22,876 nucleotides of DNA from Deltaproteobacteria bacterium UBA6967 (GCA_002450295.1 DJYX01000079.1:13471-36346), one strand, 5' to 3'. Shown: positions 8,069 to 18,006, counted from the first letter of the stretch. Notes: generated by a model from the letters alone, not told the origin. Numbers and translations are program-made.

Positions 8069-10027
8069 TTATTTTTCTGTAGAAATTCGATTCTCAATCA
8101 AGTTTTCTACAACTGAGGGATCTGCGAGAGTGGAGGTGTCACCAATACTGGAGACTTGATTTTCAGCAATCTTACGCAAGATTCTCCTCATAATCTTGCC
8201 ACTGCGAGTCTTGGGAAGACCTGGAGCCCATTGGATCGCATCAATCGTTGCAATTGGTCCAATTTCCTTGCGGACTAGCTTGACCAAATCAGTCCGTAAA
8301 GTATCCGTCGGTTCAACGCCACTGTTGAGAGTTACGTAGGCATATATACCCTGCCCCTTGATTTCATGAGGGAAGCCCACAACTGCTGCTTCTGCTACGT
8401 CGTGATGAAGTACAAGTGCAGATTCTACTTCTGCTGTCCCCATTCTGTGACCAGAGACATTGATCACGTCATCAATTCGACCAGTAATCCAATAGTAGCC
8501 ATCTTCATCACGCCTTGCTCCATCTCCTGTGAAGTACATCCCCTTATATTGGACAAAGTAGGTATTGAAGAAGCGCTCTGGATCTCCATAAACACCACGC
8601 ATTTGTCCGGGCCAGGAATCCTTGATACAAAGAGCCCCTTCGGTTGCCCCCTCCAGTTCAGTTCCTGTTTGAGGATCAACAATGACGGGTTGAACTCCGA
8701 AGAAGGGCTTCGTCGCTGAGCCAGGCTTTAGCTTCGTCGCACCTGGCAATGGGGTAATCAAGATCCCACCTGTTTCTGTCTGCCACCAGGTATCCACAAT
8801 TGGGCATCGCTCTTTCCCTACAACCCGATGATACCATTGCCATGCTTCTGGATTGATAGGCTCTCCTACGGTACCGAGCAGGCGCAATGAACTGAGATCT
8901 CGTTTATTAACAAAATCGTCACCCTCTTTTGCAATAGCTCGAATCGCTGTTGGGGCAGTGTAGAAGATGTTGACTTGGTGTTTTTCGACAACATCCCAAA
9001 ACCGACCCCAGTCTGGATAGTTGGGCACACCTTCATACATCACGGAACTGGCACCATTCGCTAGAGGACCATAGATGATATACGAGTGACCAGTTACCCA
9101 GCCAATATCAGCCGTACACCAGTAGGTTTCTCCATCACGGTAGTCAAAAACATATTTGTGGGTCATCGAAGCGTAGGTGATGTAGCCACCAGTGGTGTGC
9201 ATCACTCCCTTTGGTTTTCCAGTAGACCCAGATGTGTAGAGAATGAAGAGGGGATCTTCAGAATCCATTTCTTCAGCAGTACAGATACTGGAAATATCAT
9301 CACCATTAATCTCGGTATGCCACCAATGGTCACGATTGGAGTTCATCTCGACAGTAGTGCCTGAATGATTAACGACGATGCAACTCCTTATGTAGTCAAA
9401 TCCTTCCATTGCCTGATCACAGTTTGGCTTCAGGGGGACAGCTTTATTTCCCCGGAAACCTCCATCTGCTGTCACGACAGCAGCAGGTGCACAATCGTCA
9501 ATTCGGTTTCTTAAAGCATCAGCACTGAATCCACCAAAAACAATCGAATGGACCGCACCGATTCTTGTACATGCAAGCATTGCGATGGGGAGTTCTGGGA
9601 TCATGGGCATATACAAGACGACCCGATCACCTTTCTGAACCCCATGTTTTTTCAATACATTCGCAAAACGGCAGACTTCTCGGTGGAGTTGCTGGTAGGT
9701 GTATGTACGGCATTTTGTGGGATCATCAGATTCCCAGATGAGGGCTGCCTGATTCTTTCTTGGGCTGTCCAGATGCCTATCAAGACAGTTGTAAGAAACA
9801 TTAATTTTTCCACCCAAATACCACTTGATACTCGCGGTATTGAAATCAACTTCTCTGACCTTGTCCCACTTTTTGAACCAATACATTCGTTCAGCTTGCT
9901 TGGCCCAAAAACTCTCAGAATTCTCAACAGATTCCTGATACATTTGTTGATATTGTTCCTCATTAATCAGAGCATCCTGAAAGTTGGAAGGAACATCATA
10001 TACTTCTGTTGCGCTCGTCTCTGCCAT
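8069..10027 (-). CDS. acs: Acetyl-CoA synthetase (AMP-forming)
   Basis: This enzyme activates acetate with ATP and CoA to acetyl-CoA through acetyl-AMP. The 652 residues equal the length of E. coli Acs. The adenylate-forming P-loop [14 protein letters not shown], the WWQTETGG motif, [18 protein letters not shown] and the C-terminal [11 protein letters not shown] are all present. Lys611 of that last motif is the residue whose acetylation inactivates the enzyme in relatives. I chose the ATG at 10027 because GGAGG lies seven bases upstream and MAETS then gives the family length; the frame stays open 36 codons further upstream without family similarity. Placement beside phaA suggests it feeds acetate carbon into PHA. 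No clear promoter is visible in the 153-base gap to ybeY. Confidence 0.97.
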   Translation of the reverse strand: MAETSATEVYDVPSNFQDALINEEQYQQMYQESVENSESFWAKQAERMYWFKKWDKVREVDFNTASIKWYLGGKINVSYNCLDRHLDSPRKNQAALIWESDDPTKCRTYTYQQLHREVCRFANVLKKHGVQKGDRVVLYMPMIPELPIAMLACTRIGAVHSIVFGGFSADALRNRIDDCAPAAVVTADGGFRGNKAVPLKPNCDQAMEGFDYIRSCIVVNHSGTTVEMNSNRDHWWHTEINGDDISSICTAEEMDSEDPLFILYTSGSTGKPKGVMHTTGGYITYASMTHKYVFDYRDGETYWCTADIGWVTGHSYIIYGPLANGASSVMYEGVPNYPDWGRFWDVVEKHQVNIFYTAPTAIRAIAKEGDDFVNKRDLSSLRLLGTVGEPINPEAWQWYHRVVGKERCPIVDTWWQTETGGILITPLPGATKLKPGSATKPFFGVQPVIVDPQTGTELEGATEGALCIKDSWPGQMRGVYGDPERFFNTYFVQYKGMYFTGDGARRDEDGYYWITGRIDDVINVSGHRMGTAEVESALVLHHDVAEAAVVGFPHEIKGQGIYAYVTLNSGVEPTDTLRTDLVKLVRKEIGPIATIDAIQWAPGLPKTRSGKIMRRILRKIAENQVSSIGDTSTLADPSVVENLIENRISTEK

Positions 10028-10180
10028 AACAAGCCTCCGCTCTACAAAATTTCGATTACGAAAAGCTGCACCGAAAAGTTGCCCAAGAACCTTTTCAAGG
10101 ACAAGTAACGGGCAGAAAACATTCAAACATAGCAAGGATGGCGATGAAAGTCCTGCTGAAAAGCGCAGAAAATGAAGTTT

Positions 10181-10642
10181 CTAGGAGAGCGGAGATTTGT
10201 CGTACAATCCAGGTAGGCCAAGGTGTGTCAGCAGTTGTTCCTCCAAAGCTAGCATTTCTATCTCTTCATCTTTGGACCTCTCATGGTCTAACCCGTATAA
10301 GTGACAGCAGCCATGGACCAACATTCGAATCATCTCAGTCTTTGCATCCCATCCATTGGTATCTGCTTGTTCGCAAACATCATCCCAACTGACTGCAAGA
10401 TCCCCAACATGGACTGCTGAATGGTCCTCTTCATAATAAGACCAGGAGAGCACATCAGTACTACTATCCTTTCCTCGATATTCTACATTTAATAGTTGCA
10501 TCTCAACTGCGTCCGTGATGTAGACTGAAACAGTGCGCTCTTTTTCGAACAATTTGGTAAGTAGAAACTCCATGACCGCTATCAATTCAGTAGCCCAATC
10601 TGGTGTTTCAATATTCTCTTTCCATTGGATTGCGACAGTCAA
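10181..10642 (-). CDS. ybeY: Endoribonuclease YbeY (16S rRNA 3'-end maturation)
   Basis: This 153-residue protein is the metal-dependent RNase needed for 16S rRNA maturation and ribosome quality control. The zinc motif is HGCCHLYGLDH, with His110, His114 and His120 as ligands. The second family signature, LNVEYRGKDSSTDVLSW, is near residue 51. The start is a TTG at 10642 with AGGA seven bases before it; no in-frame ATG fits the N-terminal family pattern better. It lies 27 bases after smc and is probably cotranscribed. In many bacteria ybeY sits with phoH/ybeZ or era, so the smc neighbourhood is less common. The 153 bases downstream (10028-10180) show no recognisable structure. Confidence 0.95.
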   Translation of the reverse strand: MTVAIQWKENIETPDWATELIAVMEFLLTKLFEKERTVSVYITDAVEMQLLNVEYRGKDSSTDVLSWSYYEEDHSAVHVGDLAVSWDDVCEQADTNGWDAKTEMIRMLVHGCCHLYGLDHERSKDEEIEMLALEEQLLTHLGLPGLYDKSPLS

Positions 10643-10669
10643 AGCGATTTCCTATTTAGCAGCCATTTA

Positions 10670-13600
10670 CTAGGCACTAAGACGATCTGCTTCTTCAAAT
10701 CGGACGGATACTGTCTTGGAAACCCCAGGTTCATCCATCGTGACTCCATACAGTGCATCGCCAATTTCCATTGTTTTTTTATTGTGTGTGATAACAACAA
10801 ATTGAGAATTGGTGGTTAGGCGTCGGATGAGTTGGTTGAATCTAATAACATTAGCATCATCAAGGGGAGCATCAACCTCGTCTAAAACACAGAATGGGCT
10901 TGGCTTGATCAAGAAGATTGCGAAGACGAGAGAGATGGCAGTTAATGCTTTTCCCCACCTGAGAGTAGGTTAAGATTTTGTAATTTCTTACCGGAAGGTT
11001 GAGCAAAAATTTCAATTCCACTTTCAAGAACATCCTCACTCTCAGTCAGTACCATTCGTGCCTCACCTCCTCCAAAAAGCTGAGAAAACAGAGCACCAAA
11101 CTGGTTATTTACTTTTTCAAACATCTCCTTGAATCGTCTTCGGGATTCAATATTTATCTCCCGAATCGTTTTCTCCAGGTCTTCAGCAGCTTGTGTAAGG
11201 TCGGATGATTGGCTCTGCAAAAATTCCAGCCGTTCCATCAGCAAGTCGTATTCTGCCGGGGCTGCCAGATTTACATTGCCGATCGCTTCCAGTTGTTGGC
11301 GTTGCTTCCTCAACCCATTCACCAGAGAAGTTTCATCGATCTCTGCTAGAGCCTCACTCAAATTACTTTCCGGGTCAAAATCCCACTGATCAGAGAGCTG
11401 TTCTTCCAATTGTTCTCTTTGTAAACGATGCTCAGTCTGTTCAATCCTTTGCTGATGAATCTGTTGAAGCAGGTTTTCCAGAACTTTTTGTACTTCTTGA
11501 AGTCTTTTTGTCAAATCGCTATGTAGCTGGTTCTTCTGCTCATAGATTTTGGTGTCCATTTTGATTTTTTCATCCAACCCCAACCTTTTTTTCAATAGAG
11601 TTGGCATTAGAGTATCCAGTTCCTTGATGCGCAGTTGACCTTCTTGGCTTTTTGATTTTGCCAATTCTAGTGCTTCCAAAATTCGTTGGCGTCTACTTTC
11701 AATCTCTGATTGATTTCGCTGATTACGTTCTAAATTTCCTTTGATGTTTCGAATTTGCTCTGTAGATTCAGTTATTTGCAGACGTAAGCGAGTATGTTCT
11801 TCACTGACTTCATTAAGATTTTGTTGTTGGATTTGAATCTGTTCCTGTTGTGCCGCTACTTCATTCTCTAAGTGTTGCCGACGTTCCTCCTGATGCGTGA
11901 ATTCTAGTTGAATTTCCAGTTTTTGGTTTTCAAGACGTTCTTGCTCGGTATTTAAACGGATACCGTCTTGTTCAATCATCTTTAAACTCTCTTCGGTTCG
12001 AAATACCTCTCGTTGATTGTGCTCCTGTTCTTGCTGAAGGCGGGTAAGGTCTAGTTGAATTTCGTGAAGTCGGTCTAACAAATCTTGGATTTCAAGTTCC
12101 CGCTCTTGACTCTCTTCTTCAAGACTTTCTAGGCCCTCTTCCAGTACTTGAATTCTATCTTCTTCAACTCGTGTTTTACTTTGAAGCAACTCTATTTCTT
12201 GCTGCCTTTGAAGGAAGCCAAAAGATGCTTTTGCAGGTCGTCCACACTTGATTCCCCCAAAGGCTGGAAGATATGTTCCTGCCGAAGAAACCCAGGCTCT
12301 AGATCCAGCGTTGCTCTGCCACTTATCTAGGGCTTCCTCGAAAATAGATTCATTTTCCTCTGCAAAGGTTATTTGTTGAAACCAGCGATTTCCCCACTCT
12401 TGAAGGGGTGGCTTACATTGGATCAACTTATCGGTGATTGGGCTTGACGAGGAGATTTCATTGAGGGGTGGTAAGCGATCCAATGTTAGAATCTCTAATC
12501 GACTGAAATTCTGCTCTTGGCAAAGTTTTTCCAGTTTGGGGATGTCCTGAATAGAGGACAAGATGACCCAATCGAGTATGTTCTCAAGAATTGGGGCTAG
12601 GATTTTGGGATTTTCAGTATTCAAGAAGGCGAAGTCTGCAAATATTCCCAGAAAGCCAATCTTTTCTTTTTCTGCTGGATGTTGCTGAAAATATCTCAAT
12701 AACTGTTGAACGCTATCACTGAAATCTTCATAGCGCTCTTGAATTTCCCGAAGTGAATTCAGACGAGATTGGAGTTTCTGAAACTCACTGAGCAAGGATT
12801 TCAATTGATTGCGGCGTTCCTCTAGCACTTCCTGCTGTTCATCGTGCTCGAGCCTAAGATCTTTTAATTCTTCATGTAATTGCTCTTGTTCTTCCTCAAG
12901 TACACTAGTTCTTCCACTAGATCTGCTCAATTTTTGTCGAGCCTCTTGCACATGATGCTGAGCCTGAACGTGTTGTTCTCTCAGTTCAATCAAACGAGTC
13001 TGCTGTTGCTCAAGTCGCTCGATCACAAAATTTTGCTGGTTGGTCGCATTCGTCAATTTCGTATGAGTTTGTAGTAAGCTCTGCTGTAAGTCTCGAAGCA
13101 GATTGTTCTGTGACGCCAAAGCTTCGTTTTCTTGGAGGCGATCGCTTTCCAACTTTTGAAGTGCTTCTGCAAATAGCTGATAATTTTTTTGGAGGCTCTC
13201 CATCTCAAGTTGATCTTCTGTTGCTTCCAGTTTTAACTCATTTTGAGCTTCTTCCAGTTGTTGATTGTCATCAATTAGCTGCTGAATTCTCTCATCAGAG
13301 TTTTGAATCCCCTGAGAGATCAATTGTCTTTGGCTCTCAGCATCCTGCAGTTCCTTATCAACCAAAAACATTTCATTACGAGTTGCGGCTAGCTTTTCGC
13401 CTGACAAAGTGATCTCAAGACCCAGTGTCTCTAATTCGGTCACTCTAGTTTGTTTGGTCAATTGCTCTTCAGTTTGTGTGGCCTCAGTGATTGCTATTCT
13501 TGATTTGGCATCCTCCTCACGTTGTTTTGCTTGGTTCCAACGATACAAGATTAACTGAAACTCAGCTTTCCTGATGTCCTCCCTCAGTTTCAGATATAGT

Positions 13601-14253
13601 CTGGCTTGTTCCACTTGGTCTTTCAGACCTTCTTCCTGCCGATCCAACTCTTGTAGAACATCATCGACCCGAAGTAAATTTTGGCGAGTTTCATCAAGAC
13701 GCTTTTCAGCAGATTGTCGCTTGAGTCGAAACTTGACGATACCAGCGGCATCGTCAATGAAATTTCTTCTTTCTTCAGGTCTTGCATTGATCATCTCCTC
13801 GATCTTACCCTGTTGGATAATTGAATAACCTGTTCCTCCACCGACTCCGGTATCCATAAAAAGTTCGCGAATATCAAGCAATCGAACGGGGGTTTTATTG
13901 ATCAAGTACTGGCTCTCACCGGAGCGATAGAGGCGCCGAGTTATTTCAATTTCACTGTATTCACGATATTTGGGAAGTGTGTCGCCGGCAGGATTTGTAA
14001 AGGTAAGAGTAACTTCGGCCATACCCAATGGTTTCTGGTAGGCACTTCCGGCAAAAATGACGTCTTCCATGGAACCTCCGCGCAGTTGCTTGGCTCTTTG
14101 TTCACCAAGTACCCAGCGGATGGAGTCAACGACATTGGATTTTCCACACCCATTGGGGCCCACAACAATGGTGACCCCGTTATGTTGGAAAGTGAAGGAG
14201 GTGGGATGGCAAAATGATTTGAATCCGGCGATGCGCAGCCCCTGTATGCGCAT
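10670..14253 (-). pseudogene. smc: Chromosome segregation protein SMC, split by a -1 frameshift near the C-terminus
   Basis: SMC dimers condense and segregate chromosomes with ScpA/ScpB. The N-terminal head has Walker A GPNGCGKSN (32-40); two long Gln/Glu-rich coiled coils flank a hinge at about 530-670. The first frame runs through NLLSGGEK, then reads His and TAA (stop 10942-10944). The rest of the head follows intact in the -1 frame: [17 protein letters not shown], Walker [14 protein letters not shown] and the D-loop region, ending at a TAG at 10670-10672. Joining the frames at GGGGAAAAG (10948-10956, minus strand) gives about 1194 residues, normal for SMC. The break separates the signature motif from Walker B, so the unjoined product should be inactive. 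A missing A in the run, from sequencing or mutation, is the simplest cause. The ATG is six bases after the upstream gene. Confidence 0.93.
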
Positions 14254-14259
14254 GGAAAA

Positions 14260-14775
14260 TCAACCGGTAGAAGTTGGGTCTACAGGCGTTTCCTCAACAT
14301 CAGAGTCCTCTGGGGCAACTGCTGCAAGATTTTGCTGTCTCATGCCCTCGAGGGATTCTTTTCTTTTGTTGAAAAATTGCCGGTACTCAAAGTCTTTCTC
14401 TTCCATGACCTCATCAAAGAAACTTTTCCAGAGGCCTTGTTCGGGAAAATTCATTTCATCAAAACATCGAACAAAAAGCATGAGCCACTGACGTTCTTCC
14501 TCTAGCAAAAGCATGTAGTCGTAGGTTAAACCCTCTAGATTGAGTTGTTCCTGAGACAAAAGTTCTCTGACCTCATCAACGAGTTCACCCTCTTCACTGC
14601 GTGCAATGGTGTTTTGCAGCATCTGACATTGTAGTCGGGCAAGCTCTAGTTGTTTCCTACACTCAACCAGTTGAGAGATATTTGAGACAGAGGCCTGCTC
14701 CTGCAACCGCAGAGTCTGAACTAATAGCTCACGTTCCGTAACCTTAGCTGTAGATTCATTCGGTTGATCAGTCAT
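14260..14775 (-). CDS. Predicted coiled-coil protein cotranscribed with smc
   Basis: This 171-residue acidic protein has no family I recognise. Residues 10-60 are predicted coiled coil (leucine heptads around LLVQTLRLQEQA and LVECRKQLELARLQ). A second helical stretch around 75-105 contains LLLEEERQWLMLF, and the tail (150-171) is Pro/Ser/Thr/Glu-rich and probably disordered. There is no signal peptide or membrane helix, so it is cytoplasmic. It ends six bases before smc, which has no clear ribosome site of its own, so smc translation may depend on this gene. An SMC-associated role is an inference from position only. The ATG at 14775 has a weak ribosome site. Confidence 0.7.
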   Translation of the reverse strand: MTDQPNESTAKVTERELLVQTLRLQEQASVSNISQLVECRKQLELARLQCQMLQNTIARSEEGELVDEVRELLSQEQLNLEGLTYDYMLLLEEERQWLMLFVRCFDEMNFPEQGLWKSFFDEVMEEKDFEYRQFFNKRKESLEGMRQQNLAAVAPEDSDVEETPVDPTSTG

Positions 14776-14893
14776 TTGATATTAGCTTATTTGGTTAGCT
14801 GAGGACACTCTGAAGAACTCAGGAAGATTGATGAAAGGAGAGTATTCTGGGTTTGGAAGAGAACGTTTCTAGAACAATTAGATGAATTCTGAA

Positions 14894-14921
14894 ACCATAC
14901 AGCACGATTTGAAATCCTCAA
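14894..14921 (-). promoter_or_regulatory. Candidate sigma-70 promoter before the coiled-coil/smc operon
   Basis: On the minus strand TTGAGG (14921-14916) and TATGGT (14899-14894) are 16 bases apart, about 120 bases before the ATG at 14775. The gap between the ABC-F stop and this gene (14776-14966) holds nothing else recognisable. Each hexamer deviates from consensus, so this is tentative. Confidence 0.25.
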
Positions 14922-14966
14922 GGCACAGTGATTCTCGCAAAGCTTATTCCAACCATTCTGCATGAA

Positions 14967-16913
14967 TTAGGCAGTTTGACGTAATTCCTCTAATTCAAGA
15001 CTAGTTGCCTCCCAATTCTGCAGATGTTGAGTAAGCATCTTTTGCACGCTTTCCTGCTTTTTTTGAAGTTTCTGAATTTCGATTGGATCTGCAGATTGAA
15101 AGTATCCCTCCTTACCAAAATGCTCTTCAATATCTTGAAGTTGGTCTTCGTTTTTAGCGATTTCTCGCTCAAGTTGTTCTACTGTTCGTTGAAGTTGATT
15201 AATGCGCTGCTTCTGAAGTTTGCGTTCTTCATGACTGATTGGTGTCTTCGTTTTCTGGGTACTTTTACTTTGAGTTTGGCTGGGCTTTTGGTGGTGCAAT
15301 GAAGTGAGATCGCGATTCAAATAGTCATCTCCAAATCTTTCCAGATATTCTTGGTAAGGGCCGGAATAGTCTCTCGCCCCCGTTGGAGTTAGTTCAAGAA
15401 TGTGTGTCGCCACTTTGCTAACGAAGTATCGATCATGGCTGACGACAATTACAGTCCCTTCAAATTTTTGCAACGCATCGGCAAGAGCATCTACTCCTTC
15501 AAGATCCATATGATTTGTTGGCTCATCCAGAACAAGCACATTCCCCTTCTCGAGCATCATCCTCGCAAACAATAGTCTCGCTGATTCCCCTCCACTCAAT
15601 GCATTGACACTTTTTTTAACTTCATCACCAGTAAACAACACTTGGCCAAGAAGGCCTCTTATGGTCCCTACAGTTTCATGAGGGGCCTGAGCATATAGCC
15701 AGTCGTATACGCTCGTTCTGTCTTTCAGCAAATCATGATGATCTTGGGCAAAGTAGGAGACTTGGGCTTCGTATCCCCAGATACTTTCTCCGTTATTCGG
15801 TTCCATTTGTCCCAAAGCAATTTTGAGTAGGGTAGACTTTCCAATACCATTAGGACCAATCAGGGCAACCTTCTCGCCTCGCTCAATCGTCGTATCAATG
15901 CCATTGAGTACTTTCAGAGTACCAAAAGCTTTTTGAATATTTTTCAGTGTTAATACCACTTTTCCAGAAGGCCGTTTTTGCTGAAACCTAAGTGTTGGCG
16001 ACACCCTTGAAGAAAGTTTTGTTTCCGGTACTTCGAGTCGATCAATCATTTTTGCACGTGATTGAGCCTGCCGAGCCTTTGTTGCCTTAGCTTTGAATCT
16101 GTCCACAAATGCCTGCATTTCTGCAGCTTTGCGCTCAACGCTCTCAATTTCTTTTTGACGTTGGGAACTCTCTAATTCCTTTGCAGCGAGAAATCGCTCG
16201 TAGTTTCCGGTATATGGAATTACCTCCTCATAATCAATATCGACAATGTGTGTAGCGGTAGCATTCAGAAAATCACGATCGTGGGATATGTAAATCAGTG
16301 TTCCCTGAAACTGGTCTCTTAGAAATTCTTCCAGCCATCGAATAGAAATGATATCGAGATGGTTTGTTGGTTCGTCAAGCAGCAATAGGTCTGGATCACT
16401 AAAAAGAACTTGGGCTAGCAAAACACGTAGTTTGAAGCCTCCAGAAAGAGCCCTCATCTTTTCATGGTGATAATTAACGCTAATTCCCAGCCCTGCCAAT
16501 AACTCTGCGGCAAAGGCCTCAGCGCTATACCCATCCTCTTCAGCAATGGTAATTTCTAGTTCTGCGAGCTGGTGGCCTGTCTTTTCATCCATTTCCTCCT
16601 TCGCTAGGAGTTCCTCTTTCATCTCCATGGCTTGCCAAAGACGTTTCTTGCCTTGCATCACGACATGGATAATGACGTGATCTTCATAACTGAAATGATC
16701 CTGACGTAAAAATCCAAGTTTCAGTTCTTTAGGGACAGATACCTTCCCTTCTGTGGGGTTTTCGTCATTAGTCAAAATGCGTAGAAGAGTGGACTTGCCA
16801 GCTCCGTTGGCTCCGACAAGACCATAGCGTTTACCAGGATCAAAGTTGATACTGGCATTTCTGAAAAGCACCTTGGCGCCGTATTGCATACCAAGGTTGG
16901 TTACACAGATCAT
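14967..16913 (-). CDS. ABC-F family ATPase (ribosome-associated, with C-terminal coiled coil)
   Basis: ABC-F proteins have two ABC ATPase domains and no membrane part, and usually act at the ribosomal E-site to relieve stalled translation. Domain 1: Walker A GANGAGKST at 34-42, signature LSGGF at 156-160, Walker B LLLLDEPTNHLD from 176. Domain 2: Walker A GPNGIGKST at 353-361, signature LSGGE at 439-443, Walker B LVLDEPTNHMD from about 460. The linker (about 240-320) is charged and helical, as expected of the tRNA-interaction motif. Residues 560-645 form a coiled coil like the Uup C-terminal domain. The N-terminal domain most resembles YbiT, which lacks such an extension. It lies three bases after the CinA-like gene with no clear ribosome site. 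A specific name (uup, ettA, ybiT) is not safe. Confidence 0.93.
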   Translation of the reverse strand: MICVTNLGMQYGAKVLFRNASINFDPGKRYGLVGANGAGKSTLLRILTNDENPTEGKVSVPKELKLGFLRQDHFSYEDHVIIHVVMQGKKRLWQAMEMKEELLAKEEMDEKTGHQLAELEITIAEEDGYSAEAFAAELLAGLGISVNYHHEKMRALSGGFKLRVLLAQVLFSDPDLLLLDEPTNHLDIISIRWLEEFLRDQFQGTLIYISHDRDFLNATATHIVDIDYEEVIPYTGNYERFLAAKELESSQRQKEIESVERKAAEMQAFVDRFKAKATKARQAQSRAKMIDRLEVPETKLSSRVSPTLRFQQKRPSGKVVLTLKNIQKAFGTLKVLNGIDTTIERGEKVALIGPNGIGKSTLLKIALGQMEPNNGESIWGYEAQVSYFAQDHHDLLKDRTSVYDWLYAQAPHETVGTIRGLLGQVLFTGDEVKKSVNALSGGESARLLFARMMLEKGNVLVLDEPTNHMDLEGVDALADALQKFEGTVIVVSHDRYFVSKVATHILELTPTGARDYSGPYQEYLERFGDDYLNRDLTSLHHQKPSQTQSKSTQKTKTPISHEERKLQKQRINQLQRTVEQLEREIAKNEDQLQDIEEHFGKEGYFQSADPIEIQKLQKKQESVQKMLTQHLQNWEATSLELEELRQTA

Positions 16914-16916
16914 GTT

Positions 16917-17654
16917 TTACAGAGGGATAGTTAGGCGGAGTTGTTGAACCAATTCTTCAAAAGCTTGTTGCACAGCTGGAGCTTTGGCCGGATATCGAAG
17001 TCGGAGGGTCACCCTGCGTGGAGCTTCCTGAAGACTATGGGCATAAATTCCCAAAAGTGCATTTGGCCATTGCTTACTGAAATTTTCTACAGCTTCAGCA
17101 GCATCACCTTCAGGTACGTCCAAGATGATTTCTTGAATTTTCCATTCTGAAGAACCTTTTTTCCAGATAGGCAGGGTCATCGGTAACATTGCCTTCAGCA
17201 TGCTTGGAAAACCTGGGAACGCAAAAATTCCCTGCACATGAAACCCTGGTGCACCCTCAGGATTTTCGATTAATTCACATCCCTCAGGCAGATCTGCCAT
17301 CCGGGCACGTGCCTCATTTAATCGATCCTGATATCTTTTTATCAAAATTGAATAACATTCAGGATGTCGGATGATTGGAATGCCCAATGATTGCGCAATA
17401 GCTTGTCGCGTGCAGTCGTCATGTGTTCCACCAATTCCACCGGAGACGACCAAAGGATGAAATTCTTTGTGCAATTCCCTCAGCCATTTTGCGATTGTGT
17501 CTTGGTGATCTGGTAACGTTATTGCGATTCCTGCTGGCTGGTCCTGCTCCTTCAGCCACTGCAGCATCCATTGCTGATTACCATTGGCCAATTCTCCCCA
17601 AACAAGTTCTTCTCCAACCGTAATTACAGCTGGACTAAGATGTGATTCAGTCAT
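16917..17654 (-). CDS. Stand-alone CinA/MoCF-type molybdopterin-binding-domain protein
   Basis: This 245-residue protein has the MoCF (MoaB/Mog-like) fold of the CinA N-terminal domain. The start is PAVITVGEELVWGELANGN, equivalent to the CinA IITIGDELL-G-D-N motif. VVSGGIGGTHDDCTRQAIA matches the GG-G-T-DD-T substrate-site motif, and PEGAPGFHVQG/FAFPGFPSML matches the later N-x-xG-AP-G and GVP-PM loops. The C-terminal CinA nicotinamide-nucleotide deamidase domain is absent; the last 80 residues are an unassigned alpha/beta region. CinA relatives act on pyridine nucleotides or ADP-ribose compounds, but the substrate here is unknown. The start overlaps the small membrane protein's stop (ATGA) and the end is three bases before the ABC-F gene, so all three should be one operon. 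Confidence 0.85.
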   Translation of the reverse strand: MTESHLSPAVITVGEELVWGELANGNQQWMLQWLKEQDQPAGIAITLPDHQDTIAKWLRELHKEFHPLVVSGGIGGTHDDCTRQAIAQSLGIPIIRHPECYSILIKRYQDRLNEARARMADLPEGCELIENPEGAPGFHVQGIFAFPGFPSMLKAMLPMTLPIWKKGSSEWKIQEIILDVPEGDAAEAVENFSKQWPNALLGIYAHSLQEAPRRVTLRLRYPAKAPAVQQAFEELVQQLRLTIPL

Positions 17655-17923
17655 TGATTTTCATTCTTTGGAGGGTCTTGGCGTCGCCAGTAATAGCAGA
17701 GTAGACCAAATGAGATCGCTACATTCCCAAACATCATTGGATAATGACTTTCTAACTCCAATAATTGGATCAATGGCATGAAAAGAAGTGACAGACAGGC
17801 AAGGTTCCAAATAATGAAACCTAGGACCATCAGCATTCTTCTGCGCTCTATATCCTGCATCAATTTCTCATATTCCATATCCAATTTGGAGCTGGAACCA
17901 TTTCGCTCTTCGGTATCTATCAT
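17651..17923 (-). CDS. Small two-helix membrane protein
   Basis: This gene encodes 90 residues from the ATG at 17923; an upstream in-frame TTG at 17935 would add four, but GGGA about six bases before the ATG favours the shorter form. After a charged N-terminus (DIERRRM) come two hydrophobic segments, at about residues 32-51 (MVLGFIIWNLACLSLLFMPL) and 60-77 (GNVAISFGLLCYYW), and a short charged tail (RRQDPPKNENQ). It is probably an inner-membrane hairpin protein. I do not recognise a family. The stop overlaps the next gene by four bases. Confidence 0.7.
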   Translation of the reverse strand: MIDTEERNGSSSKLDMEYEKLMQDIERRRMLMVLGFIIWNLACLSLLFMPLIQLLELESHYPMMFGNVAISFGLLCYYWRRQDPPKNENQ

Positions 17924-17979
17924 TACCTTTCCCAAGATTGTTTTAGAAGTACAACCAACTAAAAATTACTATCAGAAAC

Positions 17980-17998
17980 AAAAAAGCTGTAAAACAGC
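17980..17998 (-). terminator. Rho-independent terminator (GCTGT/ACAGC stem with T6)
   Basis: On the minus strand GCTGT and ACAGC form a 5-base stem around a 3-base loop, followed at once by TTTTTTG. This is the only hairpin in the window with a proper U-tract. It lies 154 bases after the stop of the secreted protein and 57 bases before the start of the small membrane protein. It probably ends the gyrA-side transcript, although it could act as an attenuator in the leader of the downstream operon. Confidence 0.6.
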
Positions 17999-18006
17999 CC
18001 AGGGGC

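Noticed and set aside
10028..10090. Possible sigma-54 promoter before acs (TTGGGCAACTTTTCGGTGC)
   Set aside because: The spacing between the GG and GC elements is 12 bases where 10 are required, so the pattern does not fit.
9548..10108. A 186-codon open frame on the plus strand across the acs N-terminus
   Set aside because: It lies antisense to a well-conserved acs gene, its product has no recognisable domain, and it reads as a shadow of the opposite strand.
10028..10135. N-terminal extension of acs by 36 residues
   Set aside because: The extension has no family similarity, and the ATG at 10027 has a strong GGAGG site and gives the standard 652-residue length.
10670..10912. A separate 80-residue protein with a Walker B motif next to smc
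   Set aside because: It is the continuation of the SMC head in the -1 frame and would start from a TTG inside a conserved SMC segment. It is covered by the split smc entry.
14057..14491. A 144-codon plus-strand open frame spanning the smc start and the coiled-coil gene
   Set aside because: It is antisense to two supported genes, and the composition (Ser/Pro/Arg-rich) is typical of a shadow frame.
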